A stretch of DNA of 64,000 bases from Prevotellaceae bacterium UBA4301 (GTDB lineage: Bacteria > Bacteroidota > Bacteroidia > Bacteroidales > Bacteroidaceae): positions 61,821 through 125,820 of the forward strand of contig DGUV01000045.1 of NCBI GenBank assembly GCA_002395775.1. The letters run 5' to 3'. The notes beneath the pieces are model-generated. The model was not told the origin of the DNA. It did no database searches and saw only the letters and a program-made list of their open reading frames with translations. This document shows, piece by piece, positions 19,301 through 28,109 of the stretch. Numbering within the stretch: the first letter of the stretch is position 1; every line of letters starts with the position of its first letter. Made by a program: the position numbers and the translations under genes.

Positions 19301-22300
19301 CATCCCGCGTCGTCTTGATGTTGTTGCGTGTGGCTTCGGTGATGAATTTGGCATCCTCGGAGAGTACCGCCTGCACGTCGGCACCATTCGCCAACGCCCG
19401 CACACGCTCCAGCATCTCCTTGCGGCGCGAGACGAGGGCATCGGCATCCCAGTCCTGATAGGGAGAGGTCACGCGGTTGTAGGAGCCGTAGGGGTTGGTG
19501 CCACCGCCACCGCCGTTTCCGCCGGAGCCGTTGCCTCCTGCCTGTGGTGTGTAGAGATTGCCAGCCTCTTTGAGCAAGGCGTCACGCTGTTTGTTGATGC
19601 CGTTGATGCGCCGTCGTGAGTCTTTGACAAACTGCTCGTAAGCCTTCTTTTCGTCCTCGTTCCGCAGGTCGTAGTAGGTGGGTGCGGCGGCAATCATGCC
19701 TTCCAGCGTGTCGGCTTGTTTCAGCAGGTCGGCAGCGGCCTTCTTTCGCGCTTCGCCTGTTGCCTTGACGTAGCCACTCTCCAGCTTGCGGTAGGTTTTG
19801 ACGCTTTCGTCGTACTGCTCTCCCAACTCCTTCTGCGATTCCTTGCGGTCAACGGACAGCTGTGCATTGAACTGCGATTCCACGTCCTTCACCTGTTGCT
19901 CCACGTTCATGTACTCCTTGCGGTAGTTCATCACAAGTTTGAGCAGGTTGGCTCCGTAGGCGTTGATGCGCTGCTTGCCGTTGTAACCTTTTTCCAAGAT
20001 ATTCAGACCGGCATTAGCCAGTGCTTTCTCCACCTGGTCGGCAGTCATCTTCTCGGCCTGTGCCAGCTCAGTGATTTGTTTCAGTAGTTCGGCGCCCGCC
20101 GTTTCGTCGTTCGTCCACACCTCTCTGCCGTTGATGGTGCTCTTCGTGCGCTTGGCACCGCGTAGGGCTTGACTGAGTGCGCCGTAGGCTTCGTCGCGAC
20201 CGGCACCCCCTTCCTCCTCCACACGACTGATGGCGGCTTCCCTGCGTTTCAGTGTGATAGTCTCACGTATCTTGGCATTGATGAGTTCTCGCGCATTGGC
20301 CAGTTCCTGGGCCGATGAAATCTCGCTGAGCATGAATCCCAGATACTCGCCATACATCTTGTTGATGGCGCGTATGCTGTTGGTGTGCTTGTCGTTGGCG
20401 CTGCGCAGCTCGTCTTCGGCCATCTTCAAGTCGTCCTCGGCCTTCTTCAGCCGTTCGGCGCTCTCCTTCGAGCCGTTCATTTCCTTGCGGGCCTTCTCCA
20501 GTGCGGCGCGTGCTGCCTCCACTTTCTTCTTGGCTTCGTCGATGGAGGCCGATGCCTGATCCACGGCTTTGAACTGGTCGTTCACCGCTTTCTCCGACCG
20601 CACGATTTCCGCAGCCCATTTGCCCAGTTCCTTTTGCACGTCTATGATGGCTTTCTTCCATTCCACCAGCTTATATACGATGACGGCGATAGCTGTGGCT
20701 GCCAACCCCATCACATTCTGCTTCATGGCGGCATCCATCTTGCGCCACTCCAAGGCACCTGCGGCGAGGGCTCTGTTGGTCAGACCGAGATGGAAGAGCA
20801 GCGCTTTCAGTCCTGTCAGCACGGGCGTGAAGAAACCCGTTGCCGATGCGCGTGCCTTGTTCAGCGCAACGGGGATTGAAGCCAGTGCCTGACCCAAACC
20901 TATCTTTAGCGTACCGAAAGTAAGAGTAAACCAAATGATGGTGGACTTCATGGGTCCCGTCAGCAGGTCGATGATGGTACGCAATCCATCTATGATAGTC
21001 CCTAAAAACCTCTGTGCTTGGTCCCCTACAAACATTTCCTCCACCTGGTTCTTCAACCTCTCCCACTTCGCAGCCGTCGTTTCGTTCATGTTGTTGAACT
21101 CATTCGCCAGTGCCGTGTTCTCACGGTAGGCTTCCGAGGCGATGCCGAGTTGCTTCTCCAGTTCGTCCACGTTCTGCGAGAGCAGACCGAAGACGATGCC
21201 GGCGCGGGCTCCCTGCTGTTCGAGGTCTTTCATCACCTCGCGCATGGTGGCGTTCTTGCCCAGCATGGCTTCCACGTTGTCGGCCATAGCGTTCATGCCC
21301 TCCTCTGTCGAGGTGTCGATGTGCTGGATGTTGTCGCGCATCTTTTGGAAGATGAGCACCATCTGCTCCATCGGTGCCAGGCTCTTCAGGTACTTCTCCG
21401 TCACGCCGATGCTGTTGGCGATGGCGAAGGAGTTGTTCTTGATGGCAGGAATCATACGCGAGAGTGCTGTTGCCGACATCTCCACGCGACCGCCCAGCGC
21501 ATCAATCGTACTGCCGAGGGCAGCAATCTGGTCAATGCTGATACCCGCCTGGGCACCCACGGCACCGACGCGACTCACGAAGTCGGTGATAGGTCCGGCA
21601 GCAGAAGCCGAGTTGGCACGCAGGGCGATGATGGTAGAACCCACCTTCTCCAGCGTCTCACGCACATCGCCACCGTTTTTCTCCAAGTCGCCCGTGGCAT
21701 TTGCTATCTTGATAATCGTGCGGGCGCTCTCGTTACCCAGTTCGGGCAAAGCAACAATCAGTTGGTCCGCAGCCTCGGTGAAGCCCTGCACCTGCTCCTG
21801 CGTCTTCAGACCGACAGAACCGGCCAGCGATGACAGCTCCATGAGTTGCGTGAGCGTAGTTCTGGTGTCCAACTTCGCCAGGTTTCCACTCAGCCGTCCC
21901 ACCTCGTCAGCGGTGAAGCCCGTGGTCTTACGCACCTCACCCATCTTGTCCGAGAGTGTCATCAGGTCGCCCATCGCCTGAGAAAGTTTCTGCATCGCCA
22001 CGGCAGCACCGACGTACAGACCCACGTAGGTCTTCAGTCGGCTCCACGCCTTGTCGAAGGCAGAGGCAGTGCCCTTACTTTGGGCTTGCAGTTCCTTCAT
22101 GCGCTGGTCGGCGTTTTTCGCGCCCTCTGCAATGTCATCATAAGCCTCTGCGAGTTCTTCCGCCTTCTTGGTGTGTCCATCCATCCGTGCCTGGTCGATA
22201 CGTCGTCCGAGGGCATCGAGTTCCTGACGGGCACGACCGATGGCGGCCTTCAGTGTATCGACGCTCGTCACGTTCTTGGGGTTGCTGAGCACGTCCATCA

Positions 22301-24116
22301 TCTGCTTGCCACTCATGCTGCCGGCACCCAGTTCCGTGCGCACGGCTTGCAGTTGGCGCACCAACTTCTGATACGCCGCTTCCTCCTCTGCTGTGCCGCG
22401 CTTTGCCTTCGCCACCTTGTCGGCCAGCGTCTGCTCCGCACGTTTCAGTTCCTCGGTGCTCGCCGCCCACCCCGTCTTGGTGGTCAGCGCCTGTTCCTCC
22501 ATCGCCTTGTCTGCCAACTCCTCGGCTTCGGCGAGGGACATCACTTCACCGCGTAACTCCTGCGACTGCTGTTTCAGTTCCTCGATACGCTTGTTCAGTT
22601 TGCCGATGGCTTGTTCGTTCTCCATCCATTCGGCTGAGCCGGCCTTCAAGGTCTTGTTCTGCTGCTCCAGCACCTCTACGGACTTCTTCAGGCTCTCCTC
22701 GCTCTGGTTCTGCGCCTGAGCCAGTTCGATGACAGCCTCCTGTTCCTTCAGTCGTGTGTCGGCGGCGTTCTCAGCCAGTTCTTGCTCGGCCTGCTTCTGC
22801 TTTTGTAGCGATTCCGTCAGGTCGTCGTGCTGTCGCTCCAGGGCTTCGAGTTTCTGTTCCTCTTCGCCCAGATTCATGTTCCCACGCGCCTTGTTCAATG
22901 CATCGGTGGCTTCCTGTTCCTTCTTCTGCGCTTCGGTGTATGCTTCTTCTGCCTCTTTCAGTGCCTTGGTAGGACCTTCGGCGGCGATCTTTGCCTCGTT
23001 GAGCTTTGTCTGCGCCTCGGCGAGCTGCTGCTGAACCTCGGCTTTCTGCTGGTCGGTAGAGACGGATTGTTGCTGCGCCTCCAACTCTTTCAGCTTCGCC
23101 TCCAGTTCTCCCACCTTTTTAGCTGCCTCCCATGTGGCATCGGAGAACTTGTTGGTTTCCTCGCGTTGCTTTTGCAGGGCCGTCTCAGCCGCCATAGTCT
23201 TGCTCATGGCTTGCGACTCGGCATCCTCCAACGCCTCGATAGAGCCGACCAACTGCTGCTGTGCCGCCAACTGCTCCTTCGTCTTGGCAATATCCTGCTC
23301 GATCCATGCCGTGTTTGTCTTAGCAATTTGCAGTGCGCCCTCAGCGCGTTCACGGTCGGCAGTAGCCTGTTGCTTGGAACGCTCAGCCAATATCTCACGC
23401 CATCGTGCTTCGTCTGCATCAGCCGCCGCCGCCCTCTTCCGTGCATCCTCCACGGTGACAATCTCCCCTGCCAGCCGCTTCTCGGTCTGGGAGAGAGAGT
23501 CGAAGCGTTTTGTGACGGTATTGAGTTGTGCCTGATACTGCTTCCACTCGTCGGAGCCATACGCCGTGAGGTCGCTGAGTTCCTTCAGCGACTGCTTGGC
23601 CGACGAGAGTTCCGACACACTGACACGTCCGCCCTGCTCGATGGTCTGCACCAGCCCGTCGAAGTCCTGCCGCGCCTTCACCAGGTTCTTATCCAAGGCC
23701 GTGATGAGTGCTTCCATCTCCTGCCAGCCCTGCGACCCGCGCTCCATGCGGCTCTGCTGTAACTGCGCCGCATTGCGTGCCGCCTTGCTGAGTGCAGCCG
23801 ACATCTTCTCGACCGAGCCCTGCCCACGGTTGAACTGGATGATGGCTTCGTCCAGCGCCTTCACGCCTCGCATGAGGTTGCGCTGGGCATCGCCCCACTG
23901 CTTCGCCTCCTTAGTGGCGGATTTCAGTTGGGCTTCCATCTTTGCCAAGTCCTCGGTGGGGAGGTTGGCTTTTCTGCCCTCCTCCAACTTCTGCCGCAGT
24001 TGCGTCATCTGGTCGTTGGCTTCCTTGGCTTTCTGACGTATGCTGTCGATGGCTGCATTGGCTTTGCCCGCATCGGCCTTAAACTGAATACTGGTGATTT
24101 CGTGTCGTGTCGCCAT
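16389..24116 (-). CDS. Phage tail tape measure protein (TP901 family), very long
   Basis: 2575 residues. The first ~650 are almost uninterrupted coiled coil (Lys/Glu/Gln/Ala heptads). Residues about 700-1010 carry the TP901 core (phrases such as TGFTADEV, GQALASIP, ALGGRVEMSATALS). Hydrophobic segments follow near 1055-1090, 1125-1150 and 2270-2360, as in other tape measures that insert into the cell membrane. The protein sets tail length; at about 0.15 nm per residue a fully helical ruler would give a tail near 390 nm. Such a long N-terminal coiled coil ahead of the TP901 core is unusual. Confidence 0.9.
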   Translation of the reverse strand: MATRHEITSIQFKADAGKANAAIDSIRQKAKEANDQMTQLRQKLEEGRKANLPTEDLAKMEAQLKSATKEAKQWGDAQRNLMRGVKALDEAIIQFNRGQGSVEKMSAALSKAARNAAQLQQSRMERGSQGWQEMEALITALDKNLVKARQDFDGLVQTIEQGGRVSVSELSSAKQSLKELSDLTAYGSDEWKQYQAQLNTVTKRFDSLSQTEKRLAGEIVTVEDARKRAAAADADEARWREILAERSKQQATADRERAEGALQIAKTNTAWIEQDIAKTKEQLAAQQQLVGSIEALEDAESQAMSKTMAAETALQKQREETNKFSDATWEAAKKVGELEAKLKELEAQQQSVSTDQQKAEVQQQLAEAQTKLNEAKIAAEGPTKALKEAEEAYTEAQKKEQEATDALNKARGNMNLGEEEQKLEALERQHDDLTESLQKQKQAEQELAENAADTRLKEQEAVIELAQAQNQSEESLKKSVEVLEQQNKTLKAGSAEWMENEQAIGKLNKRIEELKQQSQELRGEVMSLAEAEELADKAMEEQALTTKTGWAASTEELKRAEQTLADKVAKAKRGTAEEEAAYQKLVRQLQAVRTELGAGSMSGKQMMDVLSNPKNVTSVDTLKAAIGRARQELDALGRRIDQARMDGHTKKAEELAEAYDDIAEGAKNADQRMKELQAQSKGTASAFDKAWSRLKTYVGLYVGAAVAMQKLSQAMGDLMTLSDKMGEVRKTTGFTADEVGRLSGNLAKLDTRTTLTQLMELSSLAGSVGLKTQEQVQGFTEAADQLIVALPELGNESARTIIKIANATGDLEKNGGDVRETLEKVGSTIIALRANSASAAGPITDFVSRVGAVGAQAGISIDQIAALGSTIDALGGRVEMSATALSRMIPAIKNNSFAIANSIGVTEKYLKSLAPMEQMVLIFQKMRDNIQHIDTSTEEGMNAMADNVEAMLGKNATMREVMKDLEQQGARAGIVFGLLSQNVDELEKQLGIASEAYRENTALANEFNNMNETTAAKWERLKNQVEEMFVGDQAQRFLGTIIDGLRTIIDLLTGPMKSTIIWFTLTFGTLKIGLGQALASIPVALNKARASATGFFTPVLTGLKALLFHLGLTNRALAAGALEWRKMDAAMKQNVMGLAATAIAVIVYKLVEWKKAIIDVQKELGKWAAEIVRSEKAVNDQFKAVDQASASIDEAKKKVEAARAALEKARKEMNGSKESAERLKKAEDDLKMAEDELRSANDKHTNSIRAINKMYGEYLGFMLSEISSAQELANARELINAKIRETITLKRREAAISRVEEEGGAGRDEAYGALSQALRGAKRTKSTINGREVWTNDETAGAELLKQITELAQAEKMTADQVEKALANAGLNILEKGYNGKQRINAYGANLLKLVMNYRKEYMNVEQQVKDVESQFNAQLSVDRKESQKELGEQYDESVKTYRKLESGYVKATGEARKKAAADLLKQADTLEGMIAAAPTYYDLRNEDEKKAYEQFVKDSRRRINGINKQRDALLKEAGNLYTPQAGGNGSGGNGGGGGTNPYGSYNRVTSPYQDWDADALVSRRKEMLERVRALANGADVQAVLSEDAKFITEATRNNIKTTRDAIEWYNTERLKIQDALHEKHLTNTGDWMDPTGRKKREKTIKDEWSAYLNELDAYYTERKTRIQEAATEEGITEAEMKNRTLANEMEWHQRRAELQKLYARKSGEVTEEEQQAIFDILSERTGDTADFIQKTIGKTVKFIYDIGKHSEAEMRSIFGKLDKGIERDYLKQQQAVTTQMKAIRDIIEKERPYDGITRNLRENLVTMGILTADMTAERNRLMRENADMSDFNSRQAAEELKRTAFMLGEAEHAYSTTIEEVMRHMGEQGMQAWADAIRGDTQMQQALMAQLRTAYDEIQNAIKKEASLIKKQTDIWWADIAEGQTQSRRDGFEKALSRLGLAEDQVKRANSLIGAGQASERVADRLAIKQMQVRLAMQMTYYNRMRQIGEERIAQLKAEGRLEDAEHLRRSLNLAKTEELKKLEEQRVAIANQMEESQNRLYTALREWAGLLTSSLQSVFEASHAGDAEYYNELAKLNLTGKGGPGAGTYVIIDNAGTSKATAHYEYLDEFEALERQREIERHNAQAEAWKKVMDDINMRMSETITDQLNAMLQNASVDANTDATLANTRAILGLTEKIGGQAKGGEGIDTSSGTGMGLESGGVTGSGGERTGDIGLPPSVSDADPASFERYVQWVQTYNGGQEKMRQKTEDTNQKITASTQSAFAKMTQAANLYGIAYQAMSNDNLSAAQKFGMIAVQTAGQAAITSLTVSLSQQQGQAAADLPGVLGKIYKELGPIGGSIVFAAFTGLLGGLMGLAASKIAKSKSQIAQATGASGANAGRLTTGMLTYAEGNVNEFTDPASLQVGRQYNVDAADGKTYRARYMGRNPRTHLTNGPEFHLAGEAGREMIIDAGTTRQITMNEAEIWHVIQTLSGGGRIAATRRRGRGVRAFADGNLDEIMEDYGANGANETYGSGMSAEQMAALQTSIDRQSDLLQRALDEGIRGVFNVYGKDGLVDSYDRGKKTLNRYGERY

Positions 24117-24143
24117 ATATCGAATATGTGTATGTTATGTGTC

Positions 24144-24713
24144 TTAGAATCGCCGCTGGTCGGTCTCCGGCTCCAGGAGCATACGGTTCACAGTGTCGGC
24201 GGCAGCCTTGTTGTCGCCCATCGCATAGGCCATGTACGTCAGACCCACGAAGGAGAAGTGACGGCGCAGCATGGTGGAGAACTTGCGGGCTTGGGTGCGC
24301 ATCTCCGTGACGACGTGCGGACGCGCCTTTCGCCGTCGTCCGTCGGGCATGGTGATGGGTTGCCACTTCGGACCAGGAATGTTCGGAGGCAGTTGCTTGA
24401 ACGGTTCGCCCCTTCCCACAGCCAGTTCCACGAATTTGGCGTAATACTGATAGCGAGCCTCGAACACCTGCGCATCGCCGCCGCTCACTGCCCACGTCTT
24501 CCATGCCAGCGAGCGGAGCAGCGTACCCTTGTGCGCCCCCTTGCTCTCGATGCCCTGTCGCTTCACGTTCTCGCGCGAGTTCTTCAGTCCGATTTCGGGC
24601 AATTTCTCTATCCACCGCATAACGCGCTCATCGCGCCAGTCGAAGTGGAAAAGCAGCAAGTCGTCGCCGTAGCGGTCGGGTCCCTGCCAATCTCTGAGTA
24701 GTGATACAGCCAT
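24144..24713 (-). CDS. Hypothetical virion-operon protein (189 aa)
   Basis: The gene lies 27 bases upstream of the tape measure and 31 bases downstream of the preceding gene. The product is basic and helical, with a C-terminal segment RTQARKFSTMLRRHF followed by a hydrophobic VGLTYMAYAMG. In siphophages the slot before the tape measure usually holds tail assembly chaperones, so that role is possible, but no frameshift signal typical of gpG/gpGT was seen. Confidence 0.55.
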   Translation of the reverse strand: MAVSLLRDWQGPDRYGDDLLLFHFDWRDERVMRWIEKLPEIGLKNSRENVKRQGIESKGAHKGTLLRSLAWKTWAVSGGDAQVFEARYQYYAKFVELAVGRGEPFKQLPPNIPGPKWQPITMPDGRRRKARPHVVTEMRTQARKFSTMLRRHFSFVGLTYMAYAMGDNKAAADTVNRMLLEPETDQRRF

Positions 24714-24744
24714 GTGTGCTCTTGTTAAACAGAAAGATTATAAG

Positions 24745-25308
24745 TCATCCGTGTTTGGCAAAACCCTTCCGTGTTTTCTGTGCTTCCTGTGTGACCTCAT
24801 TCTCTGATGTTGGTGGTTCCGAGTTCATCAGCCTGACCGTCACTTCTGCGAGGCAGTGCTGCCAGCGCAGTTTCAGCTCGCCGCCCTCGCGCTCGATGAT
24901 GTCGATGCGTTTGTAGAGTTCCGTCTCCAGCATCTGCACCGAGCCGCTGCCGTAGAGCGGCAGACGTGGCTTTTGGAGTTCCAGTTCGCAGTTGTAGATG
25001 AACCGTGTTGCCTGCCGCGCTGCCTTCGCGTGTGCCTCGCGGATGCGGGAGGCGAGGGCGCGGTAGTAGGCGGTGGTCTGAGCAGTCGGATTATTCTGAG
25101 TATTCGGAGTACTCTGATTACTCGGAGTATTCCGATTACTCTGACCGCCCCGGGTCATCAGCTCGAGCACGGCCTGTGCTGCCAGTTCGGCATCGTCCGG
25201 CTCTGGTGTGAACGGTGCTTCGGGAATGCCCTCGATGCGGAGGGGCTGCGGTGCGGCATCGGCCTTCGGCTCGTTGCCGTACGTTTTGCGACGGAAGAAT
25301 GAGAACAT
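24745..25308 (-). CDS. Hypothetical first gene of the leftward virion operon (187 aa)
   Basis: Start chosen at MFSFFRRKTYG; upstream residues fall in the promoter. It has a Pro/Glu-rich N-terminus, a repeat-derived Asn/Gln/Ser/Thr stretch (residues about 54-76) and a helical second half (about 80-170). It is the first gene behind the divergent late promoter pair. Function unknown. Confidence 0.6.
   Translation of the reverse strand: MFSFFRRKTYGNEPKADAAPQPLRIEGIPEAPFTPEPDDAELAAQAVLELMTRGGQSNRNTPSNQSTPNTQNNPTAQTTAYYRALASRIREAHAKAARQATRFIYNCELELQKPRLPLYGSGSVQMLETELYKRIDIIEREGGELKLRWQHCLAEVTVRLMNSEPPTSENEVTQEAQKTRKGFAKHG
25082..25147. repeat. In-frame 9-base tandem repeat inside a virion gene
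   Basis: About seven degenerate units of TCTGATTAC / TCGGAGTAT. On the coding strand they translate to the low-complexity SNRNTPSNQSTPNTQNN. The unit is the same as in the capsid leader and at 50.9 kb, so this is an inserted dispersed repeat tolerated in frame. Confidence 0.75.
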
Positions 25309-25328
25309 ATCGGTGTGTGCTTTTTGTC

Positions 25329-25366
25329 TGCAAGATACTCCGACCGACACGCGAAATCAAGGGCAA
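25329..25366 (-). promoter_or_regulatory. Late-type promoter, leftward virion operon
   Basis: Leftward TTGCCCTTGATT, 17 bases, TATCTTGCAGACAAAA. It drives the operon that includes the tape measure. It faces away from the portal promoter, with 37 bases between the two elements. Confidence 0.85.
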
Positions 25367-25403
25367 GCGCAAAACCAAAGGCACTCAGTCTTTGCTCCCG
25401 CGC

Positions 25404-25441
25404 TTGCCCTTGACCTCGCGGCTCTCATGGGCTATCTTGTG
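25404..25441 (+). promoter_or_regulatory. Late-type promoter of the portal gene
   Basis: Rightward TTGCCCTTGACC, 17 bases, TATCTTGTGACCAAAAA. It is the only plus-strand copy and matches the five leftward copies, which shows that the element is directional and not a palindromic repeat. Confidence 0.85.
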
Positions 25442-25466
25442 ACCAAAAACATAGACACGAAAGACT

Positions 25467-27284
25467 ATGGCGAAGAATAAGAATGGCGGTGGCATACCCG
25501 TACATCGTCCGAAGGACATGAATGAGTTCAGGAATCTCAATCAGGAACTCAACCAAAGGCGATACATCGCCATCGACGCACTGCGACCGGGACTGCTACA
25601 CAGCATTACGCTGGGCGACCGCGACACGTCGGAGACACAGGCACAGGACATGGCAACCTGTATGGGCGGCAGGGGCACCATCAGCAACGGCCCTCTGGCA
25701 AAGGTAGCATGGAGTTTCGATAGCAGCGAGAAGACGCCCACCACCATCAGCAAGGACGGCAAACCGCTGGGACGCGGCTACATCAAATGGGGCGCGGGCG
25801 ACAACCTGCCCTCACAGATTTACGCGCTCTCGAAGGCACTGCCATACACTGCGGCTCCGCTCCGCTATCTCTCCGACCTCGCCACGGGACTGGGCGTGAG
25901 GATGATGTATCAGTTTGAGGATGAAACGATGTGTCTCTACGAACATGCCGGCTACCGCATCCTGCAACGCATAGAAGCACTGAAGAAGGACGAGCCGCAG
26001 GACACCTACGGCGGCGACTTCGCCAAGGAACCCGACACGCAGCGCATTGTGCCCATCGGCGAACTGGACAAGGAGAAACGTCCCGACCCGCTGCTACGTG
26101 GAATAGGCATCGACTACTGGCGCGATGCTTACCGCGAATGGCAGCGCACATGGGAGGGCGAGGACACCACCTACGCCGACAGCACGCCGCGACACATACC
26201 CGGACTGCGCGAGTTTCTGGAGAACAACGACCTCGACCTGAACTTCCTGCAGTGCATGAAGGAGGACCAGATGTTTGACCTCTACTTCCCCACGGTGGGC
26301 TTCGAGCGCGGACGGCGCGGACAGTGGGACCCACGAATCGTGCGCATCGGTTTCCTCAGCATCGTGCATGGCGGCATACGGTATGAAGTGATGAACGAGT
26401 ACCGGCACATTCAGAACATCTACTTCGGGGAGAAGTTCCGAGGCAACACCCTGACGGAGGGACACACCGTGAGCGGAAGGGATGAGGACGTGGTGATGTA
26501 CCCCGTGGCGGAAGCGACGCGCAGACTGGAGGAGTGGCGCTACCAGGTGGAGTCGAACCAGCGCACACACATTAAAAACCGCCCCGTATGGGTGACATGC
26601 CCTATCTACTACGGCACACAAAACTACTACCAGCAGCCCGACTGGTGGAGCATCATCCTCTCCAAGGCTTATGACTTCTCTTCAACCATCCTCTTTGACA
26701 AGGCCAAGCAGCGTGAGAACTCAACCTCGTGGGGAAAAATCATCTATATCTCGCTTGACTACCTCAATATGATTTTTGCCGATAAAGGCATTGAGGGCGA
26801 CAAGGAAGAGCAGGAGAAGTTCATCGACGAACTGGACCAGAATGTAGAGCAGTTCCTGCAGCAGCGCGAGAACAACGGTAAGATGATGCGCCAGTTCATG
26901 TGGCTGGGACAGGATGAGAAGGAACACCACAACATCGAGATTGTGGATGTGGCACAGACAAAGAGCGACGTGACCAAGGCCGGCAAGGAGGAGCTGGAAC
27001 TCTCCACCTCACCCATCTTCCTTGCCTTCGGCGTTGACCCACGCGACATCGGAGTGCCGATGGTCAGTGCCTCCAACGGCGGCACGGCACTCCGAGAGAT
27101 ACGCCTGATGAAGCAGCAACTGCTCAACGTGCGCCAACGTGCCTACCTCCGTTTCCTCCGCGATGTCTGCACCTTCAACCGCTACGACCGCCATTGCCGC
27201 CCCGTGGTGATGCAACAGACGTTCACGACGCTGGATGCCTCGAAGACAGGGACGAAGGAAACCGTGGCCGGAGAAGGAGCGTGA
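25467..27284 (+). CDS. Portal protein
   Basis: 605 residues, helical and acidic, with a long coupled region (about 430-560) and a C-terminal NGGTALREIRLMKQQLL helix typical of portal stem/clip regions. Portal length is usually 400-700 aa. It is transcribed away from the other virion genes from its own late promoter. The large terminase lies 20 kb away on the other strand, so the usual terminase-portal-protease order is broken. No gene product other than portal is missing from this morphogenesis set. Confidence 0.65.
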   Translation: MAKNKNGGGIPVHRPKDMNEFRNLNQELNQRRYIAIDALRPGLLHSITLGDRDTSETQAQDMATCMGGRGTISNGPLAKVAWSFDSSEKTPTTISKDGKPLGRGYIKWGAGDNLPSQIYALSKALPYTAAPLRYLSDLATGLGVRMMYQFEDETMCLYEHAGYRILQRIEALKKDEPQDTYGGDFAKEPDTQRIVPIGELDKEKRPDPLLRGIGIDYWRDAYREWQRTWEGEDTTYADSTPRHIPGLREFLENNDLDLNFLQCMKEDQMFDLYFPTVGFERGRRGQWDPRIVRIGFLSIVHGGIRYEVMNEYRHIQNIYFGEKFRGNTLTEGHTVSGRDEDVVMYPVAEATRRLEEWRYQVESNQRTHIKNRPVWVTCPIYYGTQNYYQQPDWWSIILSKAYDFSSTILFDKAKQRENSTSWGKIIYISLDYLNMIFADKGIEGDKEEQEKFIDELDQNVEQFLQQRENNGKMMRQFMWLGQDEKEHHNIEIVDVAQTKSDVTKAGKEELELSTSPIFLAFGVDPRDIGVPMVSASNGGTALREIRLMKQQLLNVRQRAYLRFLRDVCTFNRYDRHCRPVVMQQTFTTLDASKTGTKETVAGEGA

Positions 27285-27351
27285 TGATAGTTAAGAGTTA
27301 AGAGATGAAAGGAAACATAATGTAATGCACTTATATGTATAATGTTTTTGG

Positions 27352-27390
27352 ATGCGGGCCGCTGTGAAGCGTTCCGCATTTTATTGTTTC
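27352..27390 (+). terminator. Terminator after the portal gene
   Basis: ATGCGG / CCGCAT stem followed by TTTATTGTTT. It lies 68 bases after the portal stop and ahead of the early promoter, separating late portal from early transcription. Confidence 0.55.
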
Positions 27391-27478
27391 TGTGCTTTCT
27401 GTGAGACATTAACAACAAATTTGCACTTCTTACATAAAAAATATGCACCGATTTACACGGATTATCACAAATTATACT

Positions 27479-27486
27479 TATCTTTG
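27479..27486 (+). promoter_or_regulatory. Early operon promoter, -7 box
   Basis: TATCTTTG matches the Bacteroidota consensus TAnnTTTG exactly. No clear TTTG was found at the -33 position, so an activator may be needed. Predicted start of transcription near 27493, ahead of a structured RNA and then the 17-kb early operon. Confidence 0.6.
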
Positions 27487-27492
27487 CATCGT

Positions 27493-27630
27493 CAAACCTC
27501 TGTGAGGACAGAATCACCCCACACAATCATAACTAATTCGACCGCAAAAGCGTCGGGCTACGATAAGGACCCCGAAAGTCACACAGAGGACTTGACAACG
27601 CTTCGTGCGGTCGAATTGTTTTATATATGT
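27493..27630 (+). ncRNA. Structured leader or small RNA with terminator-like closing stem
   Basis: A 12-bp perfect stem AATTCGACCGCA (27535-27546) / TGCGGTCGAATT (27606-27617) continues through AAGCGT / ACGCTT (27548-27553 with 27598-27603). Inside are two hairpins: CGGG / CCCG (27554-27557 with 27571-27574) and AAGTC / GACTT (27576-27580 with 27589-27593). This is a three-way junction. The closing stem is followed by GTTTTATATATGTTT, so it may end transcription. No reading frame is present. It is either an independent small RNA or an attenuator for the early operon; I could not match it to a known RNA class. Confidence 0.6.
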
Positions 27631-27899
27631 TTATGTTATGGCTAAGTGAACTATATGGTCGCATCGGTCAAATCCTGCACGAGCATGGTGACATGCAGGT
27701 GGTGCGCTTTCAGGACTTGCATATTGACGGCAGCCTGATAAACCGAGGTTCCGGGTTTATGGGATTCGACAACACGAACTTCTACATTCACCAGAGCAAC
27801 CTTGTTGATAACAACGGGTTCGGCAAGACGGTTGCCTCACGGAAGAGGTTTGTCATCGACCCCTTCGGAAATGGCGAACGTGACGAAAGCAGATATTGA
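27627..27899 (+). CDS. Small early protein (90 aa), first gene of the early operon
   Basis: Alternative start at 27633. The opening LSELYGRIGQILHEHGDMQV fits a common small-phage-protein pattern in which a helix is followed by DxxV and a beta strand. Function unknown. It follows the structured RNA directly, so it would be the first gene controlled by it. Confidence 0.6.
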   Translation: MFMLWLSELYGRIGQILHEHGDMQVVRFQDLHIDGSLINRGSGFMGFDNTNFYIHQSNLVDNNGFGKTVASRKRFVIDPFGNGERDESRY

Positions 27900-27902
27900 G
27901 TT

Positions 27903-28109
27903 ATGAGACTAAGAACTGCAAGAAAGATATGCAAGTACATGGGGCACGGCTATCCCATCAACAACATAGGAAGGCTTCAAGAAGCCGTCCGTGTGTGGGA
28001 AAAGGCTTGTAGGAGATTCAAACATTTCAAGAGGAACGTAAAAATGAGAAAAGAATCATGGGGGAAAGACTATAACCAAAAAAGATATGAAACAGAAATT
28101 CAAAATTGA
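27903..28109 (+). CDS. Small basic early protein (68 aa)
   Basis: Very rich in Arg/Lys, helical, possibly nucleic-acid-binding. It starts 3 bases after the preceding stop and overlaps the next gene by 23 bases. No family recognised. Confidence 0.55.
   Translation: MRLRTARKICKYMGHGYPINNIGRLQEAVRVWEKACRRFKHFKRNVKMRKESWGKDYNQKRYETEIQN

Noticed and set aside
27535..27617. Hammerhead-type ribozyme in the early leader (GAAA after a hairpin)
   Set aside because: No CUGAUGA core is present; only the GAAA matches, so no ribozyme class is claimed.
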